Positions 24,276-33,326 are shown, numbered from the stretch's first letter. The stretch is DNA of 51,293 nucleotides from Methanobacteriota archaeon (GCA_018662825.1 JABJFI010000074.1:1-51293); one strand, 5' to 3'. A program made the numbers and translations. The notes: a model not told the origin generated them from the sequence alone.

Positions 24276-25022
24276 ATGCGCCAACCGCTACCTCGAGTAC
24301 CCATGAACCGAATTGCGGTTCTTATTGGAGTCAAAGGAGCAACAGCAAAATCGTTGAGATTTGCTTCAGGATGCAAAGAATTTAACATTGATTCTGAAAC
24401 TGGAGATGTCGAAGTTGTTTGGGGAGAACCTGGAACATATGACCCGGTAAAGGCAATGAAATTACCAAATGTCATCAAAGCAATTGGACGAGGAATGGCT
24501 CCAAAGGCAGCGATTCAGTTGCTTGATGACCATCACTTCTTCGAATTAGTCGACATCCGAAAATATGTCGGCAAAAGGTCCAATCAGCAACGCCGTATTC
24601 GCGGGCGCATCATTGGAAGTGATGGCAAAATTCGGAAATTAATTGAAGGGCTAACCGATACTCAAATCACCATTTACAATTCAACAGTTGTTTTGGTTGG
24701 TGAAGAGGAAGGATTGGCCGCTGCTCGTCAAGCGGTGGAAATGATTGCTGGTGGTGCAGAACATGGAACTGTTCTCAATTTCCTCGAACGTGATCGACGT
24801 CGTTCTCGTATTTCGAATCGCCAACTTGAATCAATTGAAGTGAGAGAAGATGTCGAGATGCCTGCAACTGGATTCGAGGAATTGGTTCCAGGTCTTTCCG
24901 ACCTTGCTCAACGTCGCTCTCGACGTATGCGTGCTTCTCAAGTCGACCCTGAAGATGAAGAGGCTGTCATAGAGATGATGGAACTCGCTGAGGATGAAGA
25001 TGTCAGTTGGGAAGAAGAATGA
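24276..25022 (+). CDS. KH-domain ribosome assembly protein (Pno1/Dim2 homologue)
   Basis: RNA-binding protein of 249 residues with two KH domains. KH1 (about 11-75) has GVKG (18-21) and KH2 (about 100-165) has RGRIIGSDGKIRKLIE with GSDG (114-117). In archaea and eukaryotes this protein binds the 3' end region of small-subunit rRNA and acts with RIO1 in 30S/40S maturation. The C-terminus is basic and then very acidic (EDEDVSWEEE). The frame opens at 24177 inside the preceding gene; the ATG at 24276 gives the conserved family start. It converges with rio1. In many archaea aIF1A, RIO1 and this KH gene lie together in one direction, so the orientation here is changed. Confidence 0.9.
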   Translation: MRQPLPRVPMNRIAVLIGVKGATAKSLRFASGCKEFNIDSETGDVEVVWGEPGTYDPVKAMKLPNVIKAIGRGMAPKAAIQLLDDHHFFELVDIRKYVGKRSNQQRRIRGRIIGSDGKIRKLIEGLTDTQITIYNSTVVLVGEEEGLAAARQAVEMIAGGAEHGTVLNFLERDRRRSRISNRQLESIEVREDVEMPATGFEELVPGLSDLAQRRSRRMRASQVDPEDEEAVIEMMELAEDEDVSWEEE

Positions 25023-25034
25023 TTATTCTTCTTC
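25011..25034. terminator. Perfect 10-bp inverted repeat holding both stop codons of convergent KH and rio1 genes
   Basis: GAAGAAGAAT (25011-25020) and ATTCTTCTTC (25025-25034) are perfect complements around GATT. The KH stop TGA is at 25020-25022 and the rio1 stop TAA at 25023-25025, so the stops abut in the loop. Both genes end in codons for three glutamates, which form the arms. The arrangement could fold at the end of either transcript. Confidence 0.55.
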
Positions 25035-26033
25035 ATCTGAAAAGACAACAGGCTGTATGTGGTCTAAATCCATATTAAGCACTTCATACATGGACTCTGC
25101 AAGAGAGGTTTCAATACCGTTTTTTGTAGCCCATTCGACCAAGCGAGTAACATCTCTCACCAAGAATTCTTGAGCCTTTGGATGTGTTTGTATAACTGCT
25201 TGTCCAACATCAATTACCACTGCTCCATCGTTGTGCCAAAGAATATTGTACGGTGAAAAATCGCCATGAACCAGATTTGCTTTTTGCCAACAAATCGCCA
25301 AAAACTCGAGTAAATCTTCAAACACAACTTCTGGATTCTCCACCTTTACTTCACGGAGTTTAGGAGACGCAGAAACTTCAGTTCCTAAATATTCCATAAC
25401 CAAGACATTCTTGTGTATTCCGATTGGCTTGGGGACATTTAGGCCCCAACGAGCAAGCCTTGATAGATTACGATGTTCTTTACGTACCCAAATATCAACA
25501 AGGTCTCGGTGACGGCGGCGTAAGCCTCCAAATCTCCGGTCACCCTCGATATATTGTATCAGATTTTTGAAGACTGCATTCGAAGTATGAAAAATTTTGA
25601 CTGCCACGGTTTTGCCGTCGATATCGGTGGCATGGAAAACGTGAGCTTCTTTTCCACGGGCAATTGGAAAGTCAAGTGTATCAATTACTCCACCTTTCAT
25701 CAATTTATACAACGACATTAGAGTCATGCGATCAAACACTTGGTCGAAGACTCTCCGGTCAACCCAATCGTATGTTCCTGCACCTATAGCGCCTTGAATT
25801 TTAGATTCAATATCTCGGAACATTCGTTTGTAGCGGTCTTCTTTCATCCAATTGAAAGCACCGGACTTTGCCTCGAGATTGCTGAGAAAATGGTCTTGTT
25901 CTGATTTGGCAAAATCATCATCTTTGCCCTGTTCAGAAACATTACTTTCGCGCGGTTGCTTGTGCTGACGACGACGCTTACGCTGGCGTTTGTTGGAACC
26001 CAACTCATCATTCCAATCGTCGTCTTTTACCAT
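25023..26033 (-). CDS. rio1: RIO1-type serine kinase
   Basis: Atypical protein kinase/ATPase required for late small-subunit maturation in archaea and eukaryotes. The N-terminal 60 residues are charged and basic (KRQRKRRRQHKQPRES), possibly rRNA-binding. The kinase core has a short P-loop ARGKEAHVFHAT, the ATP-binding lysine K146 in VAVKIF, the catalytic loop LVHGDFSPYNIL (D258, N263) and the metal-binding aspartate D275 in VVIDVGQAV. The family usually has HADLSEYN in the loop, so HGDFSPYN is a modest variant. A GTG at 26051 could also start it; I chose the ATG at 26033. It lies 31 bases after aIF1A on the same strand and probably shares its transcript. Confidence 0.93.
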   Translation of the reverse strand: MVKDDDWNDELGSNKRQRKRRRQHKQPRESNVSEQGKDDDFAKSEQDHFLSNLEAKSGAFNWMKEDRYKRMFRDIESKIQGAIGAGTYDWVDRRVFDQVFDRMTLMSLYKLMKGGVIDTLDFPIARGKEAHVFHATDIDGKTVAVKIFHTSNAVFKNLIQYIEGDRRFGGLRRRHRDLVDIWVRKEHRNLSRLARWGLNVPKPIGIHKNVLVMEYLGTEVSASPKLREVKVENPEVVFEDLLEFLAICWQKANLVHGDFSPYNILWHNDGAVVIDVGQAVIQTHPKAQEFLVRDVTRLVEWATKNGIETSLAESMYEVLNMDLDHIQPVVFSDEEE

Positions 26034-26064
26034 ACGCACACCCAGGGTCACGCATCATACGGTT

Positions 26065-26757
26065 TCAGCCAAACAAAGCTTCGAGGTCGTCATCATCGTC
26101 GTCATCATCGTCGACTTCGTCTTCAGCAGGATATTCTTCAACGGGAACATGAGGTACTTCTTCGACAACTTCTTCGACAACTGTTTCTTCAGAAGTATCT
26201 TCGTCGCCGTCATCGGAGCCAAACAAATCATCATCGTCATCGTCACCATCGGAGCCAAACAAATCATCATCTTCATCATCGGAATCTGCGATTTCAGACA
26301 TCTCGTCTTCTTCTGCAACTTCCGGAGCATCTACAGAACCAAAGGTATCTGAGAATTCATCATCATCATCATCTGTTGCTGTATTCATTCCAAAGAAATC
26401 AAGTTCCTTTGGCAAGACGCCTTTGCGTGAGAGATACATTGCTTGTGTTTTCGAATAACGGTGCTTGACATCTGCTTTTGAATCTTGGAAATCCCAAGGC
26501 CAGACAATAATCAAATCACCATCACGAACCCATTGTCGACGACGCATTTTGCCCGGTATTCGAGCCATACGTGTTTCACCATCTTCACACAAAACAGTCA
26601 CTCGACGACCACCGAGAATTTGTTCAGCAAAAGCAAACATTTCGTTGATTTTTCGGTTCGGCATTTTGACACGGATTTTTCCTCCAGAAGAGTCCTCAGG
26701 GTTTTCAAGACGAGCAAGCTCTTCTATGTCCACTTTTTCTTCATAACGTCGACCCAA
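26065..26757 (-). CDS. eif1A: Translation initiation factor aIF1A with a long acidic FG-motif tail
   Basis: The first ~120 residues are a normal aIF1A: IRVKMPNRKINEMFAFAEQI, GGRRVTVLCEDGETRMARIPGKMRRRQWVRDGD and WPWDFQDSKADVKHRY form the OB fold that binds the 30S A site during initiation. The remaining ~110 residues are almost all Asp and Glu. The short motif [FTL]-F-G recurs at 122, 138, 167, 178 and 228 (FFG, TFG, LFG, LFG, LFG), the last at the very C-terminus. Ordinary archaeal aIF1A stops near residue 110; an acidic C-tail is a eukaryotic eIF1A feature, where it binds eIF5B. The start is TTG with AGGTGAG upstream. Confidence 0.93.
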   Translation of the reverse strand: MGRRYEEKVDIEELARLENPEDSSGGKIRVKMPNRKINEMFAFAEQILGGRRVTVLCEDGETRMARIPGKMRRRQWVRDGDLIIVWPWDFQDSKADVKHRYSKTQAMYLSRKGVLPKELDFFGMNTATDDDDDEFSDTFGSVDAPEVAEEDEMSEIADSDDEDDDLFGSDGDDDDDDLFGSDDGDEDTSEETVVEEVVEEVPHVPVEEYPAEDEVDDDDDDDDDLEALFG

Positions 26758-26861
26758 TCAGCCTCACCTATTCAGCCCAACAGCCGACCCTTCTTGAATA
26801 CAGCACCCACAAAAAGCCTCTTACAGTGACGCAATGAGGCGTTTAATGGAAATTCGTAACT

Positions 26862-28586
26862 TCACCAGTTGTAATTGAGACTTTGAGCAGCCATTTCACA
26901 CAAGCGGATGAGTGAATCCCCAGCAACACCAACCAAGATAGTAGTAAGGACACAAGCAAGAATCGCAACGCGTACTTGCCAGCCATTTGGTAGAGGACCT
27001 TCACGACCTTGTTCAGGTTCATCAAAGAACATCACAACGACTACTCGGAGATAATAGAATACTGAGATGGCGGAATTGATCACCATCAACAGCGCAAGCC
27101 ACCAAACCCAATGCATATCTCCAAGAGCATATATTCCGCCATCAGCGATTTCGGCTCCCATGCCACCTACAGCAACGCGAACGATTCCCATGATGACAAG
27201 TAACTTCGAAAGGAATCCAGCCATTGGAGGAACTCCGGCAAGTGAAATCATGAAGATGAACATAGCAACTGCAAGAAGTGGTTCTCTCTTGGCCAATCCA
27301 CCAAGTGAAGAGAGGCGAGAAGCACCACCTTCTGATTCAAGAAGGGACAATACAAGGAATGCACCGAGTTTGAAGGCTACCAAGACAACGAGGTGGAATA
27401 GAAGAGCTGTCATGACTGCAACGGCTGCTGCACTGGCATCACCAGAAACTGCCGCATCCCAGTTCCATGCCCCAACTGCGGTCAATGCGGCCAACATGTA
27501 GCCTGCATGTGCTACAGACGAGTAAGCAAGCATTCGCTTTGGATTATCGCTTCCAAGAGCTGCAAGGTTACCCCAAGTCATGGTAATAGCAGCCATAGCC
27601 CCTAGACAGACAAGCCAAACAGCACTGCCATCACTGGATTCAGGTGCTGCTACAATCAACAGCATTCGAACCAATCCAATCATTCCCATTGCCTTACTTG
27701 CTGTTGCTAAAACACCAGCTACTGGGCTGGTTGCACCAGAGTAAGCATCTGGAGCAGCAAAGTGGAACGGTGCCGCACTCACTTTGAATCCGAATCCAAC
27801 CAAGACAAAACCAATTCCAATAAGTGGTAATGCGGTGGTTCCAGATTCAGCAAATGTGGCAGCAAGAACACTGAATTGGAGGGAACCCGCCCAAAGGTAG
27901 AGCATTGAAAGGCCGTAAAGACCAACACCGGATGCAACTGAACCGACAATGAAATACTTCATTCCAGATTCAACACCGACTTTCGATTCCTTGAGGAATG
28001 CTACGAGAACATATGTTGAGAACGAAGCAAGTTCAAGGCCAATGAACAAGACAAACAGGTCTTGTGCAAGTGCGACAACCGACATTCCAAGTGCACAGGT
28101 GACCATGAGAATGTAGAAGTCTGCTTGTCTTCGATTGTTATACAACTCTTGTTCTGATACTTTCGCACCGATGCCATTGACTTGAAGACGATTCATACTC
28201 GAGAATGCCGCCAATGCTAAAGCGCCGAAGAAAATCAATTCAAAAATACGGCTGAATCCATTGACTAGCAATAATTCCTTTCCGGATTCAGAAACAATAC
28301 TTACTCGCTCAAGTCCTTGACTAAATGTGTATAGTACTTTAGCAAATGCACCACCAAGTGTTATTGAAGCAATCCATGCCGGCAAACGTGGGTCGCTGGT
28401 AAACTTGAAGCGGGTGCCGCCTAGTAGCCAAGGTAGTCTAATTTGTGTGCCAGGGATACGGAATGTTCCTTGTCCCAAATTTGGAACGAGAATCAACAAC
28501 AACATGCCAGTGAACAATATCAACTCTGGACAAAGAGCACTAACAAATCCATCACCAAAAGGTTCGACTGTGGTCATGTTTGACAT
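26862..28586 (-). CDS. nuoN: Complex I subunit N (NuoN/FpoN), antiporter-like
   Basis: Antiporter-like membrane subunit that helps move protons or sodium in the membrane arm of complex I. It is about 574 residues with some 14 hydrophobic helices and family motifs including LFVLFIGLELASFSTYVLVAF, FHFAAPDAYSGATSPVAGVLATASKAMG and NPKRMLAYSSVAHAGYMLAAL with conserved ionisable residues. The frame opens further upstream, but the ATG at 28586 follows GGAGGTG at six bases and comes one base after the nuoM stop. It is the last gene of the nuo operon. A gap of about 100 bases separates it from aIF1A, with no obvious terminator. Confidence 0.92.
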   Translation of the reverse strand: MSNMTTVEPFGDGFVSALCPELILFTGMLLLILVPNLGQGTFRIPGTQIRLPWLLGGTRFKFTSDPRLPAWIASITLGGAFAKVLYTFSQGLERVSIVSESGKELLLVNGFSRIFELIFFGALALAAFSSMNRLQVNGIGAKVSEQELYNNRRQADFYILMVTCALGMSVVALAQDLFVLFIGLELASFSTYVLVAFLKESKVGVESGMKYFIVGSVASGVGLYGLSMLYLWAGSLQFSVLAATFAESGTTALPLIGIGFVLVGFGFKVSAAPFHFAAPDAYSGATSPVAGVLATASKAMGMIGLVRMLLIVAAPESSDGSAVWLVCLGAMAAITMTWGNLAALGSDNPKRMLAYSSVAHAGYMLAALTAVGAWNWDAAVSGDASAAAVAVMTALLFHLVVLVAFKLGAFLVLSLLESEGGASRLSSLGGLAKREPLLAVAMFIFMISLAGVPPMAGFLSKLLVIMGIVRVAVGGMGAEIADGGIYALGDMHWVWWLALLMVINSAISVFYYLRVVVVMFFDEPEQGREGPLPNGWQVRVAILACVLTTILVGVAGDSLIRLCEMAAQSLNYNW

Positions 28587-28587
28587 A

Positions 28588-30228
28588 TCAGGCACCTCCA
28601 CTAAAATCGCCAAGGATCGGTAAAACCAATCCCTCGAATATTTGAATCGTCCAATCGTGCATCATATCTAATGCAATCCAAGGCATGACACCAAAGGCAA
28701 TGGTGAAAAATGCGAGAATAATCATCGCTAACTTCTCGGGGTTTGCAATATCTGGAACAGGGCCATTACCCAAAGAGGCAGGTGGTTGTGTATCATCTCC
28801 ACCTTCGAAGATGGTTCGTTGCATTGACCAAAGGTAGTAGGCTGCTGTAACGGCCAATACCAATGCTGGACCAACCATCCAAAAGACGCTCAAGCCTTCT
28901 GCTGCAAGGAAATACCATAGTGCAATGAGCATCATTAATTCAGCAACAAATCCAGCCAATAGAGGAAGCCCAAGAGATGCCATCCAAGCGAACATCATCG
29001 ATGTAGCAAGCCATGGCGAATGCTTCGCCATTCCACGCATAGCACCAATTTCCATGCTGTGGTAATGGTGCTTGAATGCACCACAGACTGCGAACAGCAT
29101 TGGGCTAATGATTCCGTGAGCGAACATCATGAACAGAGCGGCTGCCCAGCCCATTGGTTGCATTGTTGCGATACCGATGAGAATTACTCCCATGTGAGAG
29201 ACTGAAGAATAAGCGACCATTTTCTTGAGATTTGTTTGGCCAAGACAGACAATAGCGCCCCAAACAAGAGAGACCATACCGATAGCCAACAGAACGAATT
29301 GGAAGTATTGCAATGCGTGTGGGAAGAGGCTTATTGGAAGTCTAAACATTCCATAAGCACCCATTTTCAGCATAACACCTGCCAGTAACATCGAACCACC
29401 AGTTGGAGCTTGAACGTGAGCATCAGGCAGCCAAGTGTGGAATGGAACTGCTGGGAGTTTGACAAGGAATCCAAGCATCAACATTGCAAACAGGACCTTT
29501 TGGATATTTGCACCCAGATACCAGTTTCCATTGCTGTTCTCCATCAATGCGTGTTGAGTGATGGTTGGAATGTCGAATGTTCGACCGGTCATTGAGCCTG
29601 CGTACTCCAAAGGATTTGCAGAATCTTGGAAGAAGTACAGTGTAATTAAACCAAGAAGCATTACCACAGAGGCAGTAAAGGTGTAGATGAAGAATTTCTG
29701 TGAAGCGTATTTGCGGTCTTTTCCACCCCACATGAGAATCAAGAAGAACATTGGAATCAATGTCAATTCCCAGAACACGTAGAACATAAACAAGTCAAGT
29801 GCGACGAAAACACCGATTAAAGCGCCACCCATGGCCAATAAAATTGGGAAATAAACAGCACCGTTCTTTTCATTCCATGTAGCGATTATCGTTACTGGAA
29901 GCAAGAAAGTGGTTAGCCAAACCATTGGGAATGACAATGCATCCAAACCAACTGACCAATGTATGCCAAGAGATTCTATCCATGTGTAACGATGTGCAAA
30001 TTCGTAGTTATTGAACGAAATTCCTTCCCAACTTACGTTTCCGAAATATTGGAAGAACATTCCTGTTGTGATAGCCAAGAGAAGTAATGAAAAGATCAAC
30101 GAAGCCATTCGAATTGGGTTAGACAAACGCTTTCGCATCGATTCATTAGTATTAGAAACGAAAGCCAGTAAGACAATGCTTGCGACCAATGGGAACCCTA
30201 CAAGAGGCATAGAAATCCAATCTTGCAT
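28588..30228 (-). CDS. nuoM: Complex I subunit M (NuoM/FpoM), antiporter-like
   Basis: A 546-residue antiporter-like subunit. Key motifs are FMFYVFWELTLIPMFFLILMWGG (the essential glutamate is in this helix), VKLPAVPFHTWLPDAHVQAPTGGSMLLAGVMLKMG and KKMVAYSSVSHMGVILIG, with repeated hydrophobic helices. The ATG at 30228 follows the nuoL stop directly (TGAATG), so translation is coupled. The product sits in the membrane arm between NuoN and NuoL. No insertion of note is seen. Confidence 0.95.
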   Translation of the reverse strand: MQDWISMPLVGFPLVASIVLLAFVSNTNESMRKRLSNPIRMASLIFSLLLLAITTGMFFQYFGNVSWEGISFNNYEFAHRYTWIESLGIHWSVGLDALSFPMVWLTTFLLPVTIIATWNEKNGAVYFPILLAMGGALIGVFVALDLFMFYVFWELTLIPMFFLILMWGGKDRKYASQKFFIYTFTASVVMLLGLITLYFFQDSANPLEYAGSMTGRTFDIPTITQHALMENSNGNWYLGANIQKVLFAMLMLGFLVKLPAVPFHTWLPDAHVQAPTGGSMLLAGVMLKMGAYGMFRLPISLFPHALQYFQFVLLAIGMVSLVWGAIVCLGQTNLKKMVAYSSVSHMGVILIGIATMQPMGWAAALFMMFAHGIISPMLFAVCGAFKHHYHSMEIGAMRGMAKHSPWLATSMMFAWMASLGLPLLAGFVAELMMLIALWYFLAAEGLSVFWMVGPALVLAVTAAYYLWSMQRTIFEGGDDTQPPASLGNGPVPDIANPEKLAMIILAFFTIAFGVMPWIALDMMHDWTIQIFEGLVLPILGDFSGGA

Positions 30229-32475
30229 TCAAGCCACCCCCCATATGAGTAAGAAAAGTGCTAATGTCCCAACTGCGACCATGAGTATGTAATCACGGGC
30301 TGAACCAGTGGTCAAAGAACGCACGACAGTAGAAAGCGATTGAGAACCAGTTTCTATTGCTTTGATGGTTCCATCGATAACTTCAGCATCAGCTTCAGCA
30401 ACCTTGTTAGAGAATCCGGCAACGATGTTAACCATTGCTTTGTCATAGTATTCATCGATGTAAAGTCGATTTTCAAGAGCGGTGGCCAAACTGGATTCTG
30501 TAAAGGCGCTGTTATCGAAATGGAATCGCTTGTTTACCCATGCACTGATTTCAATAACTGGGCGCATCCAAGGCTTGGTCTCTTCACCTTTCGCTAATTT
30601 GCCGCCGTAAAGGGCCATAGCAAGTCCAGGGCCAATGATTGCCCCTAAGAAGATGGCAACATAGGTTAGAATGAAGAAGAACGAATCATGGTTAGCAAAC
30701 GCGTGTTCCATTTCATATAGAATTCCTTCAAAGATGTTATGCTCTGAAAGGAAACTGTATTCGGTATCGGCAGCCCAATGTGTAAAGCCCATTCCAGCGA
30801 GAAGAATCGATGAAAGAGAAACGAAAGTCAGAATAAATAATGGCGTTTTAATCCATGTATTTGTTGGCCCGACATGTGCTGCAACCTCGTTATTTGGCTT
30901 GCCTGCAAAGGTCTTCAACCACATTCGTGACATGTAGAAGCCAGTCATTGCTGCACCGATTAGAACACACATTGCGGGGAAAAGGAAACGTGGGTCATCT
31001 TGAGCGACTCGCCAAGCGTTTGCAATAATGCCTTCTTTTGACCAGAAGCCGCCAATAAGAGGTAGCCCCATAATTGAAGCAGAACCAATCAGCATGGCTG
31101 TAGCAGTGATCGGCATTTTAGAGGCCAATCCACCCATATTTTCCATCGACTGAGCATCAAAGTCATCGTCATGATGGTCGTCATCGTGATGTAAATGGTG
31201 ATGGGCATGATGTACTTCGTGAATCACTGAACCGCTTGCCATGAACAACATTCCTTTTGCCATGGCGTGGTTGAAGAGATGGAATAGTGCTGCTCCGAAG
31301 GCGACGACGACGATGTAATGTGCTTCACTGTCATGATGCCAATCGAGTGTGTTTGCTAGATACATTGCGCATCCTAAACCAGTGAATATGTATGCAAGTT
31401 GGCTCATTGTCGAATAAGCAAGGACTTTCTTCAAATCCATCTGAACAAAGGCAATGGCTGCTGCCATAACAGCAGTAATTCCGCCAATTGCTGCAATGAT
31501 GAATGCGAGGTCATCTAAATCTCCGTGAAGTGATTCTGCACCGAAGAATGGGAACATTCGAGCAACTAGGTAGAGTCCAGCATTGACCATGGTCGCTGCG
31601 TGAATCAAAGCAGAAACAGGTGTTGGACCTTCCATAGCGTCGGGTAGCCAAACGTGGAGTGGGAATTGAGCGGATTTGCCAACAGCGCCGATAAACATCA
31701 ATCCGAGAGCCCATTGAAGCGTTCCAGCAGATGATGCTGCAACCGCATCGATATTTTCAGTAGCAAAGACCACTGCATAGTCAAGGGAACCGAATAAGTC
31801 CCAAAGCATGACCAATCCAATCATCAAGAATACATCACCAATTCGAGTTGTCAAGAATGCTTTCTTGGCTGCGGATGCTGCACTTGGGCGTTCATAGTAG
31901 AATCCGATTAGGAGGTAAGAACAAAGACCCATAATCTCCCAGAAAATAAATAACCAGAGGAAAGAATCTGCAAGAACCATTCCGAGCATTCCAGCACAGA
32001 ACAATACAAATTCTGCATAGAATCGATGGTTACGATTATCGTTAATTGGGTCGGTATTCATGTAACCGATACTGAACATGTTAATGAGAAGACACAAAAA
32101 TGATGCAACGAAGAGCAGCATAACGGTGACGTGGTCTACATAAATTCCGAAACCGAATGAAACTGGTTCGGTAGTACTTCCTCCGTTCCAAATTCCAGTA
32201 TTTACCCAGGCAATCTGTTCAAAAATTTCATCAAGACTCGTGAAGCCTTTGAGGAATTCTGAAATCAACAGTAAGGAAAGAATGAAGCTTGCAGCCATAA
32301 CTGGCAAAGCAATAAGGCCGCCTTCCTTGAGATTCTTCTTCCAAAATGGATGGCCGTTAAACACTCGGCCAAGGAACAAAATGACTCCAAAAGCCACCAT
32401 TGGTAATATAATAATCAGTGGCGCGTATTGCATCCATTCTGAATGAACTGTTGTTGTAACTTCTGTACCTGACAT
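30229..32475 (-). CDS. nuoL: Complex I subunit L (NuoL/FpoL) with a His/Asp-rich loop
   Basis: Distal antiporter-like subunit, 748 residues. Recognisable motifs are FLWLFIFWEIMGLCSYLLIGFY, KSAQFPLHVWLPDAMEGPTPVSALIHAATMVNAG and VLAYSTMSQLAYIFTGLG. The C-terminal lateral helix and last membrane helix are present. Between the conserved HAMAKGMLFMASGSVIHE and MGGLASKMP segments lies a run of alternating His and Asp residues (about 417-442, encoded near 31150-31226) that normal NuoL lacks. GAGGTGATTGA precedes the ATG. The loop may bind metal or protons at the membrane surface (inference). Confidence 0.95.
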   Translation of the reverse strand: MSGTEVTTTVHSEWMQYAPLIIILPMVAFGVILFLGRVFNGHPFWKKNLKEGGLIALPVMAASFILSLLLISEFLKGFTSLDEIFEQIAWVNTGIWNGGSTTEPVSFGFGIYVDHVTVMLLFVASFLCLLINMFSIGYMNTDPINDNRNHRFYAEFVLFCAGMLGMVLADSFLWLFIFWEIMGLCSYLLIGFYYERPSAASAAKKAFLTTRIGDVFLMIGLVMLWDLFGSLDYAVVFATENIDAVAASSAGTLQWALGLMFIGAVGKSAQFPLHVWLPDAMEGPTPVSALIHAATMVNAGLYLVARMFPFFGAESLHGDLDDLAFIIAAIGGITAVMAAAIAFVQMDLKKVLAYSTMSQLAYIFTGLGCAMYLANTLDWHHDSEAHYIVVVAFGAALFHLFNHAMAKGMLFMASGSVIHEVHHAHHHLHHDDDHHDDDFDAQSMENMGGLASKMPITATAMLIGSASIMGLPLIGGFWSKEGIIANAWRVAQDDPRFLFPAMCVLIGAAMTGFYMSRMWLKTFAGKPNNEVAAHVGPTNTWIKTPLFILTFVSLSSILLAGMGFTHWAADTEYSFLSEHNIFEGILYEMEHAFANHDSFFFILTYVAIFLGAIIGPGLAMALYGGKLAKGEETKPWMRPVIEISAWVNKRFHFDNSAFTESSLATALENRLYIDEYYDKAMVNIVAGFSNKVAEADAEVIDGTIKAIETGSQSLSTVVRSLTTGSARDYILMVAVGTLALFLLIWGVA

Positions 32476-32484
32476 TCAATCACC

Positions 32485-32787
32485 TCAGTTCTTTAGGACA
32501 TCCACATCGTCCAATGATATCGTTTCGTGTTGCCCGTAAACAGCAAGGAAAATCGCCAAACCTATCGCAACCTCACTAGCCGCAATAGCAATGGCAAAGA
32601 GTGTGTAAACCCATCCGGTTGTATCACCATGATGGACTGCTGCTGCTGCAAATTGCATGTTTGCTGCATTGAGCATCAATTCGATGCACATGAGGACAAT
32701 AATCGCATTCTTTCGTGTGAATGCACCGCCCAATCCAATGACGAACATCAAAGCGGAGAGGCCGGAAACCAATGCTGGATCAATCAT
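32485..32787 (-). CDS. nuoK: Complex I subunit K (NuoK/FpoK)
   Basis: Small three-helix membrane subunit (100 residues) of the proton channel region. The conserved glutamates are in VLMCIELMLNAANMQF and AASEVAIGLAIFL, the two positions essential in bacterial NuoK. The start ATG overlaps the stop of the preceding gene as ATGA and is preceded by GGAGGTGAAGAGGA. Length and order are normal for an archaeal complex I operon. Confidence 0.95.
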   Translation of the reverse strand: MIDPALVSGLSALMFVIGLGGAFTRKNAIIVLMCIELMLNAANMQFAAAAVHHGDTTGWVYTLFAIAIAASEVAIGLAIFLAVYGQHETISLDDVDVLKN

Positions 32788-33053
32788 TCCTCTTCACCTC
32801 CAAATTCCCAAAGAAGATTTTCCATTCGCTCATCACGAACGAGGTAGGCTGCACCAATCATAGCCATGGACATAAGAATTCCAAGAATAACGAGAGGTAA
32901 AGCCCAATCACTTAGCAAAGAATCTGCAAGACCACTGGTCGTAGGGTGCTCTTCACTGCTGTTTTCCCAGACACTGTCCGCACTGAGAACGGCAACGAGA
33001 ATCATTCCTAGGGCCAACAAGCCCATACGAGTGAATAATGATACCAATTTCAT
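32784..33053 (-). CDS. nuoJ2: Complex I subunit J, C-terminal half (split NuoJ)
   Basis: An 89-residue protein with two hydrophobic helices (MGLLALGMILVAVLS and LPLVILGILMSMAMIGAAYLV) ending in a charged tail. Its size and place between the N-terminal NuoJ piece and NuoK indicate the second part of subunit J. Split NuoJ is known in other archaea such as haloarchaea. It overlaps both neighbours by ATGA and has the strong ribosome site AGAGGAGG. Sequence alone shows only weak similarity, so the call leans on gene order. Confidence 0.8.
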   Translation of the reverse strand: MKLVSLFTRMGLLALGMILVAVLSADSVWENSSEEHPTTSGLADSLLSDWALPLVILGILMSMAMIGAAYLVRDERMENLLWEFGGEEE

Positions 33054-33325
33054 TCAAAGTCCTCCTCTAAGATTTGACGTCGCGTTAACATGATACCAAA
33101 CAGTACCACAAGACCGACGCTGGCAAGATAAACAAGAATTTGAATTGCAGCCAAAAATTCTGCACCCAAGAGAATGAATATTCCTGATACGGCCATGAAT
33201 GAAAAAATCAACGAAAGCATCGAATGTGCCACGCGCTGTGCAAGAACCAAACCAAGAGCGCCAAGTATGGCAATTGTTGCAAACAAAAAGAATACGCCTG
33301 TTTCGGCAATACTTGCTATATCCAT
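33050..33325 (-). CDS. nuoJ1: Complex I subunit J, N-terminal half (split NuoJ)
   Basis: A 91-residue membrane protein with three helices. It contains the NuoJ core VLAQRVAHSMLSLIFSFMAVSGIFILLGAEFLAAIQILVYLASVGLVVLFGIML, including the E-F-L-A-A-I-Q segment with the pi-bulge helix region. It then ends, whereas single-gene NuoJ continues. The frame is open far upstream, but the ATG at 33325 follows GAGGGTG and comes one base after the nuoI stop. The next gene, overlapping by ATGA, supplies the rest. Confidence 0.92.
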   Translation of the reverse strand: MDIASIAETGVFFLFATIAILGALGLVLAQRVAHSMLSLIFSFMAVSGIFILLGAEFLAAIQILVYLASVGLVVLFGIMLTRRQILEEDFE

Positions 33326-33326
33326 T

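Noticed and set aside
26100-26400. Open frames on the + strand opposite the aIF1A tail, rich in His or Ile/Val
   Set aside because: They arise from the repetitive GAT/GAA codons of the acidic tail on the other strand.
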